Positions 12,535 to 26,200 of a stretch of 64,000 nucleotides of DNA are shown one piece after another. Position 1 is the stretch's first letter. Every line of letters begins with the position of its first letter. The stretch spans positions 25,891,119-25,955,118 of the forward strand of contig NC_061808.1 in assembly GCF_021462225.1 (NCBI RefSeq), read 5' to 3'. Position numbers and translations under genes: made by a program. The notes under the pieces are model-generated. The model searched no databases, was not told the origin of the DNA, and worked only from the letters and a program-made list of their open reading frames with translations. Source of the stretch: Girardinichthys multiradiatus. Lineage: Eukaryota > Chordata > Actinopteri > Cyprinodontiformes > Goodeidae.

Positions 12535-13210
12535 TAACCAGTTACTAATTATTGGATCATTCAGCTGTACATCTTTGAAACAACATCAAAAGTATGGTGG
12601 TGTTAGTATCATGCTATGGGGATGCTTTTCTACAGGGTAGTAAGGCTGATCAGAGTTGATGGGATAATGGATGGTAAATACAGGACAATCCTAAAAGAAA
12701 CCCCGATTAGAGGCTGCAAAAAACCTGAGGCTGGGATGGAAGATCACCTTCCAGCAGAACATCAGTCATAGAAATACAACTAAAGCTTTAATGGAATGGT
12801 TCAGATTAAAGCATATTTATGTTTTAGAATGGGCCAGTCAAAGTTCAGGTCTAAATCTAATTGAGACTCTGTACCAAGACTAGAATATTGACGTTCACAA
12901 ACACTCTCCACACAATCTGACTGAGTTTGAACTATTTTACAAAGAATTGTTGAAAGAAAACAGCATCTAGATAGAAAGGTAGTAGCATACCCCAAAAAGA
13001 CTTTCAATATAATTGCAGTGAAAGATGTTTGTACAAAGTATTGACTCAGGGGATTTTAACAGACTTATGAATCTATTAACCTCCACTTCACAATGATGTG
13101 CTACTTCGTGTTTTCCTATCACATAGCATTTTTAATAAATACATTGAAGTTTTTAGTTGTAATGTGGCAAGATTTGAAAAGGTTTAATACTTTTCTAAGG
13201 CACTGCAAGA
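12535..13210 (+). mobile_element. Decayed Tc1-type transposon fragment
   Basis: Transposase-derived text in sense orientation includes gtatcatgctatggggatg (about 12607) and gaatgggccagtcaaagtt (about 12829). The right end reads tttctaaggcactgca, matching the terminal style of the copies in the chgb and slc23 regions. Frames are closed. The left end is missing or unrecognisable. Confidence 0.75.
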
Positions 13211-14428
13211 AAGTTGAAGCATTCAATTTATGTTGCTTGCAGCCATGTCAGATTTACACTAGTAAAAAAAGAGTTAGTTCCCCACTAGCCCCTGGCACAT
13301 GTAGCTCTCAAACCTTCCAAGTTCGTTCATTCACTTTTCGTCTGACCTTGCTTCATCTGCTTTCCCTTTTTGGCCCTTGCCTCTTTTTATAGCTTGCATT
13401 AGTTTTAGTTCCTGCTTTGTAGCTATAAAGCCCTTCAGGGCAATGCCAGAAATACAAGCTGTCTGGCTTCACCATCCTGAAAATGTAGTGCGGTACTGCA
13501 GATTCTCCATTGTTGTATTTGAGATTGATCTTCCTCTTGTTGTTTTGAAAGAACAAATTATAGCCATGTTAATATGGTTAGTTTATCAGAGGGAGCCTTT
13601 GACATCATTTGTGCTTTTGTTTTCTGTTCTAGGTTCCAGATATATATAGTTATCCCGAATGGGCTTTTGTTTTGACATATTAAAGTGATTTTTTGCAGAT
13701 GACGACAGAGGCAAAGCCCAGTAAGGCAGCAATAGAGGATAATGAATAAGGAACGTGGAGTAGGGCTGATATAAAGACTTGATTTCAACATGTCCCATCA
13801 AACAAAGATTTTTGAGTTTGTCTGTATTCATTTCAACAATATGGGCCCCTAAATGTCACAGCTATACCACTTGAACAACCCAGTGTTGATTAAAAGCAAG
13901 AATGAATGAATTGATGGCTAATCATACTTCAATAAATGCTCATAGCATTTAAAAGTTGCATGATGGGAACACTACACTGATGATAAAAACTGAAAAGAGG
14001 AAAGCAAATGCTGCTGCAGCCCATTAAAAATTTATTTACTGTAGATCGTACATACAAAAGACTTGTGAACGTCCTCTCATATGTGGCGGTCATTCTTTTG
14101 TTGGGTAATAAAAAATAGATGATGACATAGAATCAGTAGCTTTTTTCCTAAGAAAAAAAGCTCATTGTGTGGCTTAGTGATGGCAAAGCCAGAACAATTT
14201 TGACAAGTTCAATAAAAATATTCAGAAAGATTTGGACTTACCTATGATATATTGCACCACTTAGGAATATTTGTCTCCACTTTTACATAGCCCAGAGAGG
14301 CACCTCTTTAGCAGGAGACAATTATGAAGTAAGACCTAAACGTTTACTGATGTGTTGTGATAACCTGCAGACATCATGAAGTGTTGGTAGAGGGATAGGC
14401 AAGATCAACCTTTAGGTTCAAACTTAAG
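13211..14428. other. Intergenic stretch, nothing recognised
   Basis: AT-rich sequence with short open frames on both strands. None has a recognised domain, consistent splice sites or a repeat signature that I can name. Confidence 0.5.
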
Positions 14429-15323
14429 GCAGAGTTCGGTGAGGCCATGGAGAAGAACTACTGGTTGGCCTCGAAGCGATTCTGGCAAACTGTCCGGGTT
14501 AGGGTGTTGTGCTTCGCCAACACTATTATAGTGGGGCTGTGGAGCTGCTGACCTTGACTGGAGACATTATTGGGCGGTGGAAGGAGTACTTCGAGGATCT
14601 CCTCAACCCTGCCATCTCGCATTCCCTGGTGGACGCAGAGGCTGGGGACTCGGGGTTGAACTTTTTCATCACCCAGGCTGAAGTCACCGAGGTGGTTAAA
14701 AAGCTACATGATGGCAGGGCTTCAGGAGTGGATGAGATCTGCCCTGAGTACCTCAAGTCTCTGGATGTTGTGGGGCTTTCATGGTTGACACGCCTCTTCA
14801 ACATTGCGTGGCAGTTGGGGACAGTGCCTCTGGACTGGCAGACCGGGGTGGTGGTCCCCCTTCATAAGAAAGGTGACCAGAGAGTGTGTTTCAACTATGG
14901 GGGATCACACTCCTCAGCCTCTCTGGTAAGGCCTATGCCAGGGTATTGGAGAGGAGGGTCCGGCTGAACCTTGGCTATAGGAGGAGCAGTGTGGTTTTCA
15001 TCCCGGCCATCGAACACTGGACCAGCTCTACACTCTCTGCAGGGTACTCGAGGGTTAATGGGAATTTGCCCAACCAGTCCACATGTGTTTTATGGACCTG
15101 GAGAAGGCATTCGACTGTGTCTCTCGTGGTGCCCTGTGGGGAGTGCTCCAGGAGTACGGAGTCAGGGGCCCTTTATTAGGGGTCATCCGGTCTCTGTAAA
15201 GCGGAGCAGGAGTTCAGTCCGCATTGCCAGCACTATGTCGGACCTGTTCCCAGTGCATGTTGGACTCCGACATGAGTCCCCATGACCCAGTCTTGGATGA
15301 GGAGGAAGATGATGAGTACGAGT
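14429..15323 (+). mobile_element. Rex3 (RTE-clade LINE) fragment, internally deleted
   Basis: The plus strand encodes reverse-transcriptase pieces also found in the long copy at 53-56 kb: [33 protein letters not shown] and [19 protein letters not shown]. Bases 14836-14855 (tggcagaccggggtggtggt) match a standard Rex3 PCR primer site. After the block ending near 15280 the text jumps to the element's 3' tail (gatgatgagtacgag at 15309-15323), so most of the C-terminal third is deleted. It is 5'-truncated and frameshifted. Confidence 0.88.
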
Positions 15324-15639
15324 AGATTATCTAATATGCATGTTTTTGGACTGTGGGACGAAGATAGAATACCTTGAGAGAACCCATGCATGCACGGGCA
15401 GAACATGCAAACTACAAACGGAATCTCTGGACCTTCTTGCTGCAAATAATCCTAACACTGCACTGCCAAAGCAATCCCACTTTTTTAGATGTTTTATATA
15501 AACATTTCTTCCAATTGAAGTCCATGATCTATGTTTCCTGAAGGGGCTGAGGATCCAATTGCACTGTTGTGCTTCAGTAGATATCAACTTCAGTAGAGCT
15601 ATCATGACATTTAGTTCAGTTTAGTTTCCAAGGTTTGGA

Positions 15640-16485
15640 ATTTCATCTCTTTGTTGGAATCTGGGGATTTTCTGTTTGTGTTTTGCCTGCTACTAACTTT
15701 GCTTGGTCACTAGAGGGAACTGAAGCACCAGCTGGTGAAGGAACAGGTATTCGTCAGTCCGTGATTGCTACTGGGTGTATTTAAGCCGGAGGCTGGTAGC
15801 ACTTCAGTGCCTGAGTAATACCCTTCAGTGGTACAGACTCAATCCAAGATTTCTAAGCTTTGCCTATAGTTTCTTTTGTGCCTTGACTTACCTTTTGTGT
15901 GCTCCTTCTCAGGTCCAGACTGCACACTCCAGCGTTCGCTTTGATCAAGTGGACTCTTAGTATTTCTAGGTTAAACTAGTTGACCCTCCTAGAATTCATG
16001 ACTCATGCATCAAATTTTCTCCTGGACACATCCTAGCTGGCAGCTTCCTGGCTCGACGACTATCCGGCCCAAGTGATCAGCAAACCTTGCTTTGCTCTCC
16101 ATGTGCCCTCCAGCAAGCCTCCTTCACCTGTGTTCCTCTCTAACTCCCTACCTATCGTTTATGGTGAGAGGACCAAGCCTCTCCTACCTCCATCAGAAGT
16201 CAAGAGGACCTTCCCCTACTGAGCTCCCAGACTCCACAGCTCCATTCCCCCTGGCGGTTCCTTTTCCAATCTATAGTAAGACAGAAATAAATGTAACCAT
16301 TTATTCACATTTTCCTCCCCCCAATATCTGCTCACCTGTTTCCCTTCTTCTGTGCAGTTGGCGGTTCCTGGTTCCAGATCAGTGTTAGACTTCATTGTGG
16401 AAATAAACTTCTTTAAATCTTTATGATTCTCTCCTGAGTGGTTATCTGCATGTGGGTCAAACAAATCCCTAAAACTATGACACTC
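15640..16485 (+). mobile_element. LTR-like unclassified repeat
   Basis: Features in order: TATA-like gtatttaag near 15777, C/T-rich text, and AATAAA near 16402 followed by tctgcatgtgggtcaaac. The terminal text resembles dispersed fish repeats that carry a Pol II promoter and poly(A) signal. I see no target duplication and no coding capacity, so class and edges are uncertain. Confidence 0.35.
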
Positions 16486-17114
16486 TTAAGCTGAATGTAA
16501 TTTTTTTTTCTTAGTTTGTGTATGTTTTCCTCTTTTTACAGACCCAACCTCCGATTGGCAGTGAGGATTCAAATCCAACATCAGTGGAGAACTTCGGGTA
16601 AATGTCTTGTTGGTATTTTTCATTCTAATTTCAAGCCAGGTTTTACTGAAGAATCAGTAATGAACATGGCTGAAACACTGAGAATAAGTTATGTGCTCAA
16701 AAGTGTTGGTGCCATAGGCGCAGAAACTGTTGCACAGAGTCACTTAATGGCCGTTAATTTTTCTTAAATGAATATTTTCACAGTTTACATTAAGTATATC
16801 TAAATATTCATGAAGAACAGCCTGACCTGCTTCATTCCTAATTTATTCAGCTTCTAAATTATGCTCATCATGATGTTCTCATTAAAGAACTCATTGAAAT
16901 CTTAAAACATTTGACTGAAATAAAACCATTTAATGAAACACTCTGCATGAATAAAACAGTACACAGAGGAAGTGGCAAAGAATTATAAATGCACTTACAG
17001 ACATGTGCTCATTTTTTGGTTCTGAAAGATTATCCTAATATTAAAATATAATTAAAAGTTGTGGTTCACTTCTGGTCCTCTTTAAAATGTTTCTTTATAT
17101 GGCTGAATTTAACT
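16486..17114. other. Intergenic stretch, nothing recognised
   Basis: AT-rich spacer between two repeats. There is no exon-like frame, promoter or repeat signature I can support. Confidence 0.5.
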
Positions 17115-17795
17115 CCCCTCGTACTCGTACTCGTTGTCTTCCACTTTATCCGGGACCAGGGCAGCAGACTCAGCAGAGACGCCCAGAAGTCCCTCTCCCC
17201 TGACACCTCCTCCAGCTCCTCCGGGGGGAGCCCAAGGCGTTCTCAGGCCAGCCGAGAGACATAGTCCCTCCAGCGTGTCCTGGGCCGTGTATGGAACACC
17301 TCCCAAGGAAGGCATCCAGGAGGCATCAGATATGGATGCCCGAGCCACCTCAACTGGCTCCTCTCGATGTGGAGGAGCAGCGGCTCTACTCCGAGCCCCT
17401 CCCGGATGGCCGAGCTCCTCACCCTATCCCTAAGGGAGTGCCCGGCCACCCTAAAGAGGAAGCTCGTTTCAGCTGCTTGTATCCGGGATCTCGTTCTTTC
17501 AGTCATGACCCAAAGTTCATGGCTATAGGTGAGAGTAGGAACGTAGACCGACCGGTAAATCGAGAGCTTCACTTTTCGGCTCAGCTCTCTCTTCACCACA
17601 ACGGACCGGCACAGCGCCCCTATTACTGCGGCAGCCGCACCGATCCGTCTGTCGATCTCCCGCTCCATTCTTCCCTCACTCGTGAACAAGACCCCGAGAT
17701 ACTTGAACTCCTCCACTTGAGGCAGGAACTCCCCTCCAACCTGAAGAGGACAAGCCACCCTTTTCCTAATTCCACAATTGAATAAAATGCCCCCC
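17115..17795 (-). mobile_element. Rex3 LINE, 5'-truncated 3' fragment
   Basis: The minus strand encodes the C-terminal part of the Rex3 polyprotein: [60 protein letters not shown]. It ends in the 3' tail, seen on the plus strand as ctcgtactcgttgtcttcc. The 5' truncation near 17795 is typical of LINE insertion. Frames are broken near 17440. Confidence 0.88.
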
Positions 17796-18324
17796 CCCTT
17801 CAGGACAAATATCATTTGGAAACATTACTCAGTAAGTTGGAGCTGTATTCTCTTTTTTTGAAGTTCATGTTTAAACAGATCCTACTGACCCAGTTTTTTC
17901 ATCGTGTCAGTGCTTTCAATATGTGCAGTAAAACCCGCCCTTCATTTTGTCTGATAATTGCAGGGAAGACGGAGTCGCTGTGTTGTAATTCAGAATGTAT
18001 TATTCATTTTGAACTTTATTTGTGTTTAATTTAGCCTGCAATGCATCTTTCAAGAGGTGGTTACGGAAAAACCCAAGCTTGCCACATCTCAATGATAAAT
18101 TCATTGTACATAAACGTTTAAATATTTGACCATTTCTAAATATCTGTTGAGATGCAACAGTAAGGAGCAACAAAGTAACACTATAATCTGTACTTGTGCA
18201 GATCCTGTGAATGGCAACATTGCGGGAACAACATTGTTTGTGTGGCTGTGTGTGTGTGCGTGTGTGTGTATACTTTGTATTGTTAGTGTTTTAGGATTTT
18301 TTTTTCTAGTATATTTACATATTT
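17796..18324. other. Intergenic stretch with a short TG-rich tract
   Basis: No exon recognised. A short GT-rich tract lies at about 18236-18270. Confidence 0.5.
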
Positions 18325-18565
18325 TCTCATGACAGATAGGCATTATGAGGACCAAAATCAAGTCTTAATGTGGAGAAACAAACCATTTGTAGGATTAGGG
18401 GTTTAGGTTAGGGTATGAATTAATAGTTTTTTTCTTTTAAGGTTAGACAGGTACAGGTGTTGGGACAATTAGGTTAGGCCTTTAGGTTAGACACAAATGG
18501 GGTAACATAGATTAATAGAATATGATGTCATAATAAGGCTGGAAATACAAATGTGTGTGTGTGTG
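18325..18565. repeat. Dispersed repeat with degenerate TTAGG text
   Basis: Starts cattatgaggaccaaaatca, contains several degenerate GGTTAGG/TTTAGG motifs and ends tggaaatacaaatgtgtgtg. This order matches a common dispersed fish repeat rather than a telomere array. Confidence 0.55.
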
Positions 18566-20211
18566 CCCTTTGGGAGAGTAAGTGTGTGGTCAACAAGAAA
18601 AAAGGAAGATAAAAGCTGCTATTTTAAATTAATAAGGTTTCGTGGCACAGGAGGTCAAGTTAACCTGTTAGCTGATCCTGTGCTACATAGAGATAAAAAC
18701 ACAGCACAACTTCACTCAGAGGCACCCTGCACGAATGAACAGAGAGGGGACATAATCTCGTCAGAGTAGAGGCTGTGATGACAAACCTGCTGCTGTGAAT
18801 AGCGATGACAAAAGTTAATAAATTATAACAGTCCAGTAAAGGAGGAGCAGAATGGAGGAGCCAAAAAAATCAGTGACTGGATCATTTATAATGACGCAGC
18901 GCAACAACCCCTGCAAGTTTCAAGCACCACAGCTTTTGTTCGCTTTTCAGCTTGTTCCACTGGGGGCAGTAGCGGCCAGCCAGTGGCATATGCAATTTCC
19001 CTCCATTTTGCACCTGTTATCTATTGAACGTGCAATCTTTTAAGATCATGCGCAACACGCCAACCTATTGGTTGCACAATTTTTGGGGGGCAAGCAATTT
19101 CACATCCCTTTTTTGGAATTTTTGAAGATCAGGCCCTAAGATTTGAGCGGTTTAAAAGGGCACTTCTTACTGAAATGCTGCGTCAAACCCAGAACATGAA
19201 AAACAAAGCTTCCATTTGGCTACAAAATGATGCCGCCCTATATCTAAACATTTCGCCTAGGGTTAATGATGTGCTACACTGCAGTAAACAACAATAAAGC
19301 TTAGTGTGCTGCAAAGACTTTCATTTAGAATATCAATGATTCTCAACATGCAAGATTAACAGCACTATGTAAGTAAACCACATCCATCCACATCCAAAAC
19401 AGCTGCGTAGCACTGACTAGTGTTGGTTTCACATCTGTGTTGCATCTCTGTCCAAATAAATTATGATCATGTTTTCATGATCTATAATAATAATAAAGCA
19501 TCCCAACAGCATAATGCTGCCACCAACATGTTTTACCATGGGGAGTGTTTCTTTTAGTTTTTTTTTTTTTTAATGTGGCCTTTTGTCTATAGGCTAAAAA
19601 GTTAAATCTGATCAGGGCAGCTTATTCCATATCTTTTGTATTCTACATGGTTATATAATAAGTAAACTTTAGTTCCAAGATAAAATCATAACCTCAGCTG
19701 TAAATGGGTTCATTAAAATGTATCTACCAGTAAAAAAACAACTTTAGAGCTCTCAAAGAGATTAAAGTTTTCCTCCGTTGACTCACCAGTCTATAAACCT
19801 CATGCTGTCGTTGGTTATATTGTATTTTATCTTATCTCTTCACAAAAATACAAAACAAAATCACTTAGTTTTTGAGGTTTGAAATCAACGATTGAGATTA
19901 TAAGTTTAAAAATGTATTTAAAAATTACATTTTTATATCTGTTTTAAGGTTACATGCCTCGTTATTGTATGTTGCATTTGAAGCAGGAGAACTTTCCCTC
20001 CCTGTTTGGCACAAGGTGGTAGGTGATAAGGAAGGTACGAGACGTGCAGCAGTTTTTCCTTTGAGACCATGTCGGCAAGGTGGATATGATTTTGAGAAAC
20101 TGTTCAGTGTCTATTTTTCCTGGAATCAGAGCACTTTGCTTCTGTGCCTCTGGTTCACTTCTATAGACCTGGGTTAAATTATAGACTGTAAAAGACACTT
20201 TCTTTTTGCAG
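18566..20211. other. Intergenic stretch upstream of the SLC23 gene
   Basis: No exon recognised. A short antisense Tc1-like scrap lies at about 19495-19625 (gcataatgctgccaccaaca). A run of T lies at about 19558-19571. Confidence 0.5.
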
Positions 20212-20266
20212 AATCACTTTATGGCTCAATTTCTACAACAGCTTATTGTTTCATAGTGCAGTTACA

Positions 20267-23200
20267 ATGGACTCAGTGAAGAAAAGCAGTGGACAGGACA
20301 ACCTTGCATTTGATGTGAGTACAATTGCTCCCTCTTATAAACCTATCTGTGCTTATGTTTACATTTACTTATTTTTTGTCATATATATATATATTATATA
20401 GATATTGTTCATTCACTGCAGTTTGTTGATTGATGATGATTGATTTCCATTTTTGAAAGCATTCTCTGTTTTCATTTTTCACACCTGCCTAAAACTTTTG
20501 CAGAGTACTATATATATATATATTTCCAGGTAAGCTTTGATGGTTATTTGTGTAGAAACTGCAAGTAGATTTAGCCCAGAGATGATAGATGAGTAATTGT
20601 TTGATTGAAATAAAAGTGACCCCTTGTCATCTTCTGAGTCTTTACAATTTATTCTGCTTGTTTGTTTATATGTGGCTTTGCTAGAGCAAATTCTCTTTTT
20701 TGTTGTGTGTGGAGGTGCAGATGCAAGAGCAAGTCAATTATCAACTCGAGACAAAGGCAGATAAGACCAACCAGAGCAGCTGTGTGGCAGAGGAGGACAG
20801 AAATAAACCAACCTACTGTGTGACCGATGTCCCTCCTTGGTACCTTTGTATTTTCCTGGCTGTTCAGGTGGGTGTACTGCATTCTGAGGTGGAGGTGACA
20901 AGGCTTGTTTTAATTACAGTAACCAATTTCACTGTTTAATGAAAATCTGAAATTTACTTCTAAGCTGCACACTATCTGTAACAAAGCTAAAATGGAAGAG
21001 GAGCTCCTTCTCTATAAGAATTAAGATGAAATAAATCCTTAAATGTTAACGACAGGCTGGCTTCCAGATGTCTAGTAGAAGTTTATTTTTGAGGGCCCAA
21101 TATCAAGATTCCTATTTTTCTAATCTAGAAAGATAATTCAAGACAGTAAAGGAGCGGAAGCAAAATTAAGGTTTTTCATGCAACAAACCCTGGAATCAAC
21201 TAATTCTAAAGATTCTCAGCATAAGCAGAGTAACTGCCTGTTGGATCCAACAAATGTTACCTTCTTCAACTCAGTGGACCATGGGTGTATCTCCTCAGAT
21301 ATGCAACTCCCTTACTGTCATCTCTCTGACTCAGAGACACACCTCGGTGCAGCAGACGTCTTCCATTGGTTCACAGATGTCCCTTTTAAAAAGGACAGTG
21401 GCAGTGGTAAAACGGGCTTGGACATCTGGAGTCTTTTACCTTTTGATTCAGAACCGGGTTATCAAAGCAAAGAAGGCTCACATGCAGAAAGAGATGCATT
21501 TGAGAGACCAGTGCAGCTGCAGGAATGTCAGGAAAAATCTTCTTTATGAAAGGTTAGCATACTATTATAAGGAAAATTAATTTTTTCTTCACTTAGAGCT
21601 CATTTTGCCAACATAGTGCCAGAATGAACTTTTAACCCTCTGGAGATCAAATGGTCAAGTTAATAGGTTAAAGGATTGATTGTTGCTACATCAAATTCTT
21701 TCTATTATGTTTCACTCACATTGTAAAATATGTGTTGAGAACATTGTAGTTTAGTTATTAACACTGGCTGATAGGTTCTAAGGGCTGTTAAAGGGAATTT
21801 TTAAGCTAAATCAACTGCCAACTTCCCTCTTCTATGTACGGAGAACTAAGGAATAGCCCCATTTTCAGTGAGCGATGGCTCCAGATCAGTTTGTGGATTG
21901 CCTACTCAGGGATTATTAAAAACCATGCTGAGGAGGGCTACTTTGCTCATGCATGCTATCGTTTTCTATCCTACAAACCAAAAAGAAGACACTTTAAACA
22001 TATGTCTCACCTTGTCCTATCCTGTTCCTATTAAACATAAAATCTATGATGAAAATCTTAGCAACTGAGAGGAAAAGATGAAAACAAAAAACCCATGAGC
22101 TGCAATGATAGGGAGAATCTACAGCATCGCACTGCTTATGATGTGCTTAGAATCTTCCTCTTTTGAATTTTGATGTTGTTAATGTCAACATATCTCATTT
22201 CTGGCACACAATTTTAATTGGAATCCTAGAGACTGTCCCGATGGAGGTTTTTTGAAAAATTGAGAAAAAAAATCTATTTATAAAATATCTGGCAGTCAAA
22301 GAGGTAGAAATGATTACATGAGGTTCACAAAGAACCAGAAGCTCGTGTTTGCTGATTTTTGTTGAACAATTGCAATAATGACGCAGTGAAGGTCACAATA
22401 AATATGGATTTGAATAAAGAAAAAGTGTAAATGTCAACAGTCTGCTTGAACAGAGGCTCGGGAAACAGCAAGAGAGTATCTATCAAGGACTGACTGAACC
22501 AAGAAGAAATAATGCTGGGCAGGTGGATTACTTGATTGCTAAATAGGCGGAATGAATGCAACAAATTTCAGTTATGCTGAATCTGGAATCTGGAACAAGC
22601 AATCATAAAACTATTAAAGTACATGTGAAATCACATGTGGAATTAGAAACACATCTATGGCACCAGCAGAGGATTCCGGGATTTGTAGCAATAGCCATGC
22701 ATGTGTTGTCTACTGATGGGCCAGCTCTGATGGACATTTAGAATTATGTTTCGCGCAAAGCTCACCACACTGAGTTTGACACATATGACTTAGAGAAACC
22801 GTGAAAAACCGAATAATGGTATAAGAACTAACACAACAGGAAATAACACTAGGAATTAAAAACACAACAAAAAATCCAACATATTGTGACAAAATAATGG
22901 CTGCAAATTTAGAATTCAAACAAAGATAGAAATTACAGACATGTTTGTAATTTGTCTGTGATAAAGTGATTGAAACTTGCTAAAACAGAATATCTTAATG
23001 AAAAGCATTCAGAACAGCACTTTAGTGCAATGCTGCATGCCTTTTCTCAAACCAGAGAAATCAGACATATTGTCTGAACCAACCTTTTGTTCAATTCTGT
23101 TTGTGTGTCATGTTTGTATCAGTTTCGTGTTTATCTCCTCCACAGCACTACCTGACAGCATTTGGTGGAATCATTACCATCCCCCTTATCCTCTCCGAGG

Positions 23201-26200
23201 GACTATGTCTGCAGCATGATACTCTGACCCAAAGTCTTCTAATCAACACCTTATTCTTTGTTTCTGGCCTCTGCACCATTCTGCAGGTTACCTTTGGTGT
23301 CAGGTGAGAATTCCTGGTTTAGGAGCAAAAACAACACCCCGAGAAGATCCTAAAGTGTTTAAAAATTTGGTAGTTACACAGCAGCTGTCCCAACATTGCT
23401 CAACTGCCTCTGTTTTAAATTATGTCCTTAATATAAGTTTGCAAGGGCCAGATCTGGTAGCTCCATGGTTGCTTGCATATAGCCCACAATATCTTACAGT
23501 ACTAATAAGTAATGCATGTTCCCTTGGTTTAGATACCAACTCATAGTGAGAACCTCTAACCTTCGCAGATGTACATCTTGCAGCTTAAATAATTATACTC
23601 TTGATTGCATTCCTTTTCATGTGTTGTTTTCTTTGTCGAACTTGAAGACTTCCTATCCTGCAGGGAGGTACTTTTGCCTTGGTGACTCCAGCTATGGCCG
23701 TGTTATCTTTGCCGGAGTGGAAGTGCCCGGCTTGGACCCAGAATGCCAGTTTGGTCAACACCTCCTCCCCTGATTTTATTGAAGAGTGGCAGAGCCGCAT
23801 GAGAACAGTGAGCCAACACAAATAATGTACTTCTCAATCCCAGATAGTTCTTAATTCATTCAAGAAACAGTGCCTTACAAAAGTATTACTAGCTATTAGA
23901 CTTTTTCATATTTTGTCATGGTAAAAAAATAAATTCAGTGTATTTTATTGGGATTTTATCTCAAGGCCCAGCACAAAGTAACACACGATGGTGAGGTGTC
24001 AGGTTGTTATACGATTTTTTACAAGTGAAAATGAAATTCTAAAATATGTTGTGTGCATTTGTATTCAGCCTCCCAGAGCCAATATTTTGTGCAACAATCT
24101 TTTACTGCGATTACAGCTACAAGCCTTTTAGAATATATCTTTATTTGCTTTTCACATCTAGAGATTGATGTTTTTAACCATTGTTATTTGCTAAGTAGTC
24201 TGATTGGATGGAGAGTATCTGAGCAGTAATTTTCAGGTCTAGCCACAGATTCTCACATAAACGTATTTTGACCTAAACCATTTGATTGTTGCTCTGGTTG
24301 TGCATTTGGGATTGTTGTTCTGCACGATAAACCTCTCCCTCATTCTTTTTGAGCATCTAACATGTTTTCTTACATGACTGCCCTTTATTTATCTCCCCCT
24401 TAAATCTAACCAGCTTTCCTCTCCCTGCTAATATCGAGCATGTCCACAGCAGTATGTTGCCAACAATGTTTCATTATGAGGATGGTGTGTTCAAGGTGAT
24501 GAGAAGTGTTAGTTTTTTTGCATCACATAGTGGTTTGCAGTGTTGCCATAGTGTCATACTGTGGGGTTGTGGGTAGGACCAAAGTGCAGGGAAGGAGACG
24601 CCAGGAGTCAGATGGCAAGTCCGAGATTTATTGTTCTCACTCATGGACCAGCTAGGGAAACCAGAACCAGACCAGGACATAGGATGCACAACCAGGTACG
24701 ACCAGGACACAGAGATAAGTACGACCCAAGGACACAGCGGGGAACAAAGGCAACGAAGGAACTTAAATACAAACAGGAATACGAGACCAGGTAATTAGGA
24801 GAAACAAGGACCAGGTGCGAGCTAGGCTGTGGTAAACAGAAGGAAACAAGGACCAGACCGGGTAAAATAAACAAAAAACAAACTCAAAAACATAGACACT
24901 GGCTGGATACGACACATAGTTGCTGCATTTCAGGATGATGGGTTGCACAGTTATCTGCGAGATTTTCAAAGCTCCGAAAGTTATTTTATAACTTAACCCT
25001 ACTTTAACATTTTCGCTGTGTCTGCTTTGATTCTTGGTCTTTATGATGTTATGTTTTCACTTTTTTTTTATAACAATCCCCTGAGACCTTCACAGAGAAG
25101 TTGTATATCTACTTAGATTAATTTGCACATGGGTGAAGTTTAATTACTATTTGAAGGCATTTGGTTGCAGCGGAGTTTATTTAGTGGCATTAGAATAAAG
25201 AAGGTTGAATGTATATGCACTTCAGGATTTTACTTAGAAAAACTATTTTGAAACCAGTATCCTGTTCCTTTAACTTCATAATTATGTGCTGCTCTGTGTT
25301 GGTCTGTCACATAAAATTCCAACAAAATGTTGTGAGGTTTGTGGGTTTAAAGTGGTAAACTATGAAAAAGAAAAAAGTGTAATGAGTACTCCTTAATGGG
25401 ACTGTATGTGTTTTCTATTCTGGGAACTATAACAGCTCATTGTCATTATTAGAGTGAAAGAGTGACAATAGTGCTCATTCTTCTGGTTATTGTGTTTCTG
25501 TCCACAGCTGCAGGGCTCTATCATGGTGGCCTCTGTCCTCCAGATTCTTGTTGGTTTCTCTGGCCTCATTGGGTTCCTCATGCGCTTCATTGGCCCCTTA
25601 ACCATTGCCCCCACTGTGTCTCTTATAGGCCTGGCTCTGTATGACTCGGCTGGAGTAAAGGCTGGCAGCCATTGGGGCATTTCTGCTTTGTAAGTAACTT
25701 CTCAGAAAGAACACTATTTAGCTCAGTTTTAATTTAGGAGCTCACCTTTTAAAAATAGAATATAATAATAGAATTTCTCTCACCTGAACTTGTGTTTTTA
25801 CTATTTAGAGCATAATCTGTATGTCTCAACCATAAGACTGTTTTTTTATTATTCATGCTTTTATGCTTCTCTGTCATACTCACAGCACGACAGGGCTGAT
25901 AATTCTCTTCTCTCAGTACCTCCAGCTCATACCAATTCCTGTTCCTTCATGCAGCAAAACCAAGAAAAGAAAAAACTCAAAGTTTTATATCTTCCAGACA
26001 ATGCCTGTATGATGTCTTCTACTCACATTCTGTGACATGCAATAAGACTACAATGTTGATATTGGAGCTCTAATCCATACTAATATTAAATGTCAATTAG
26101 ATTCTGCTGGGCATTGCTGTCTCGTGGTTATTCTGTTACCTCCTCACCATATTTGATGTCCTACCATCTGATTCTACTCAATACGGTCACCTAGCCCGCA

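Noticed and set aside
18385..18490. TTAGGG-like text as an interstitial telomere
   Set aside because: Motifs are degenerate and irregular, and sit inside a known-looking dispersed repeat (gaggaccaaaatc ... acaaatgtgtgtg).
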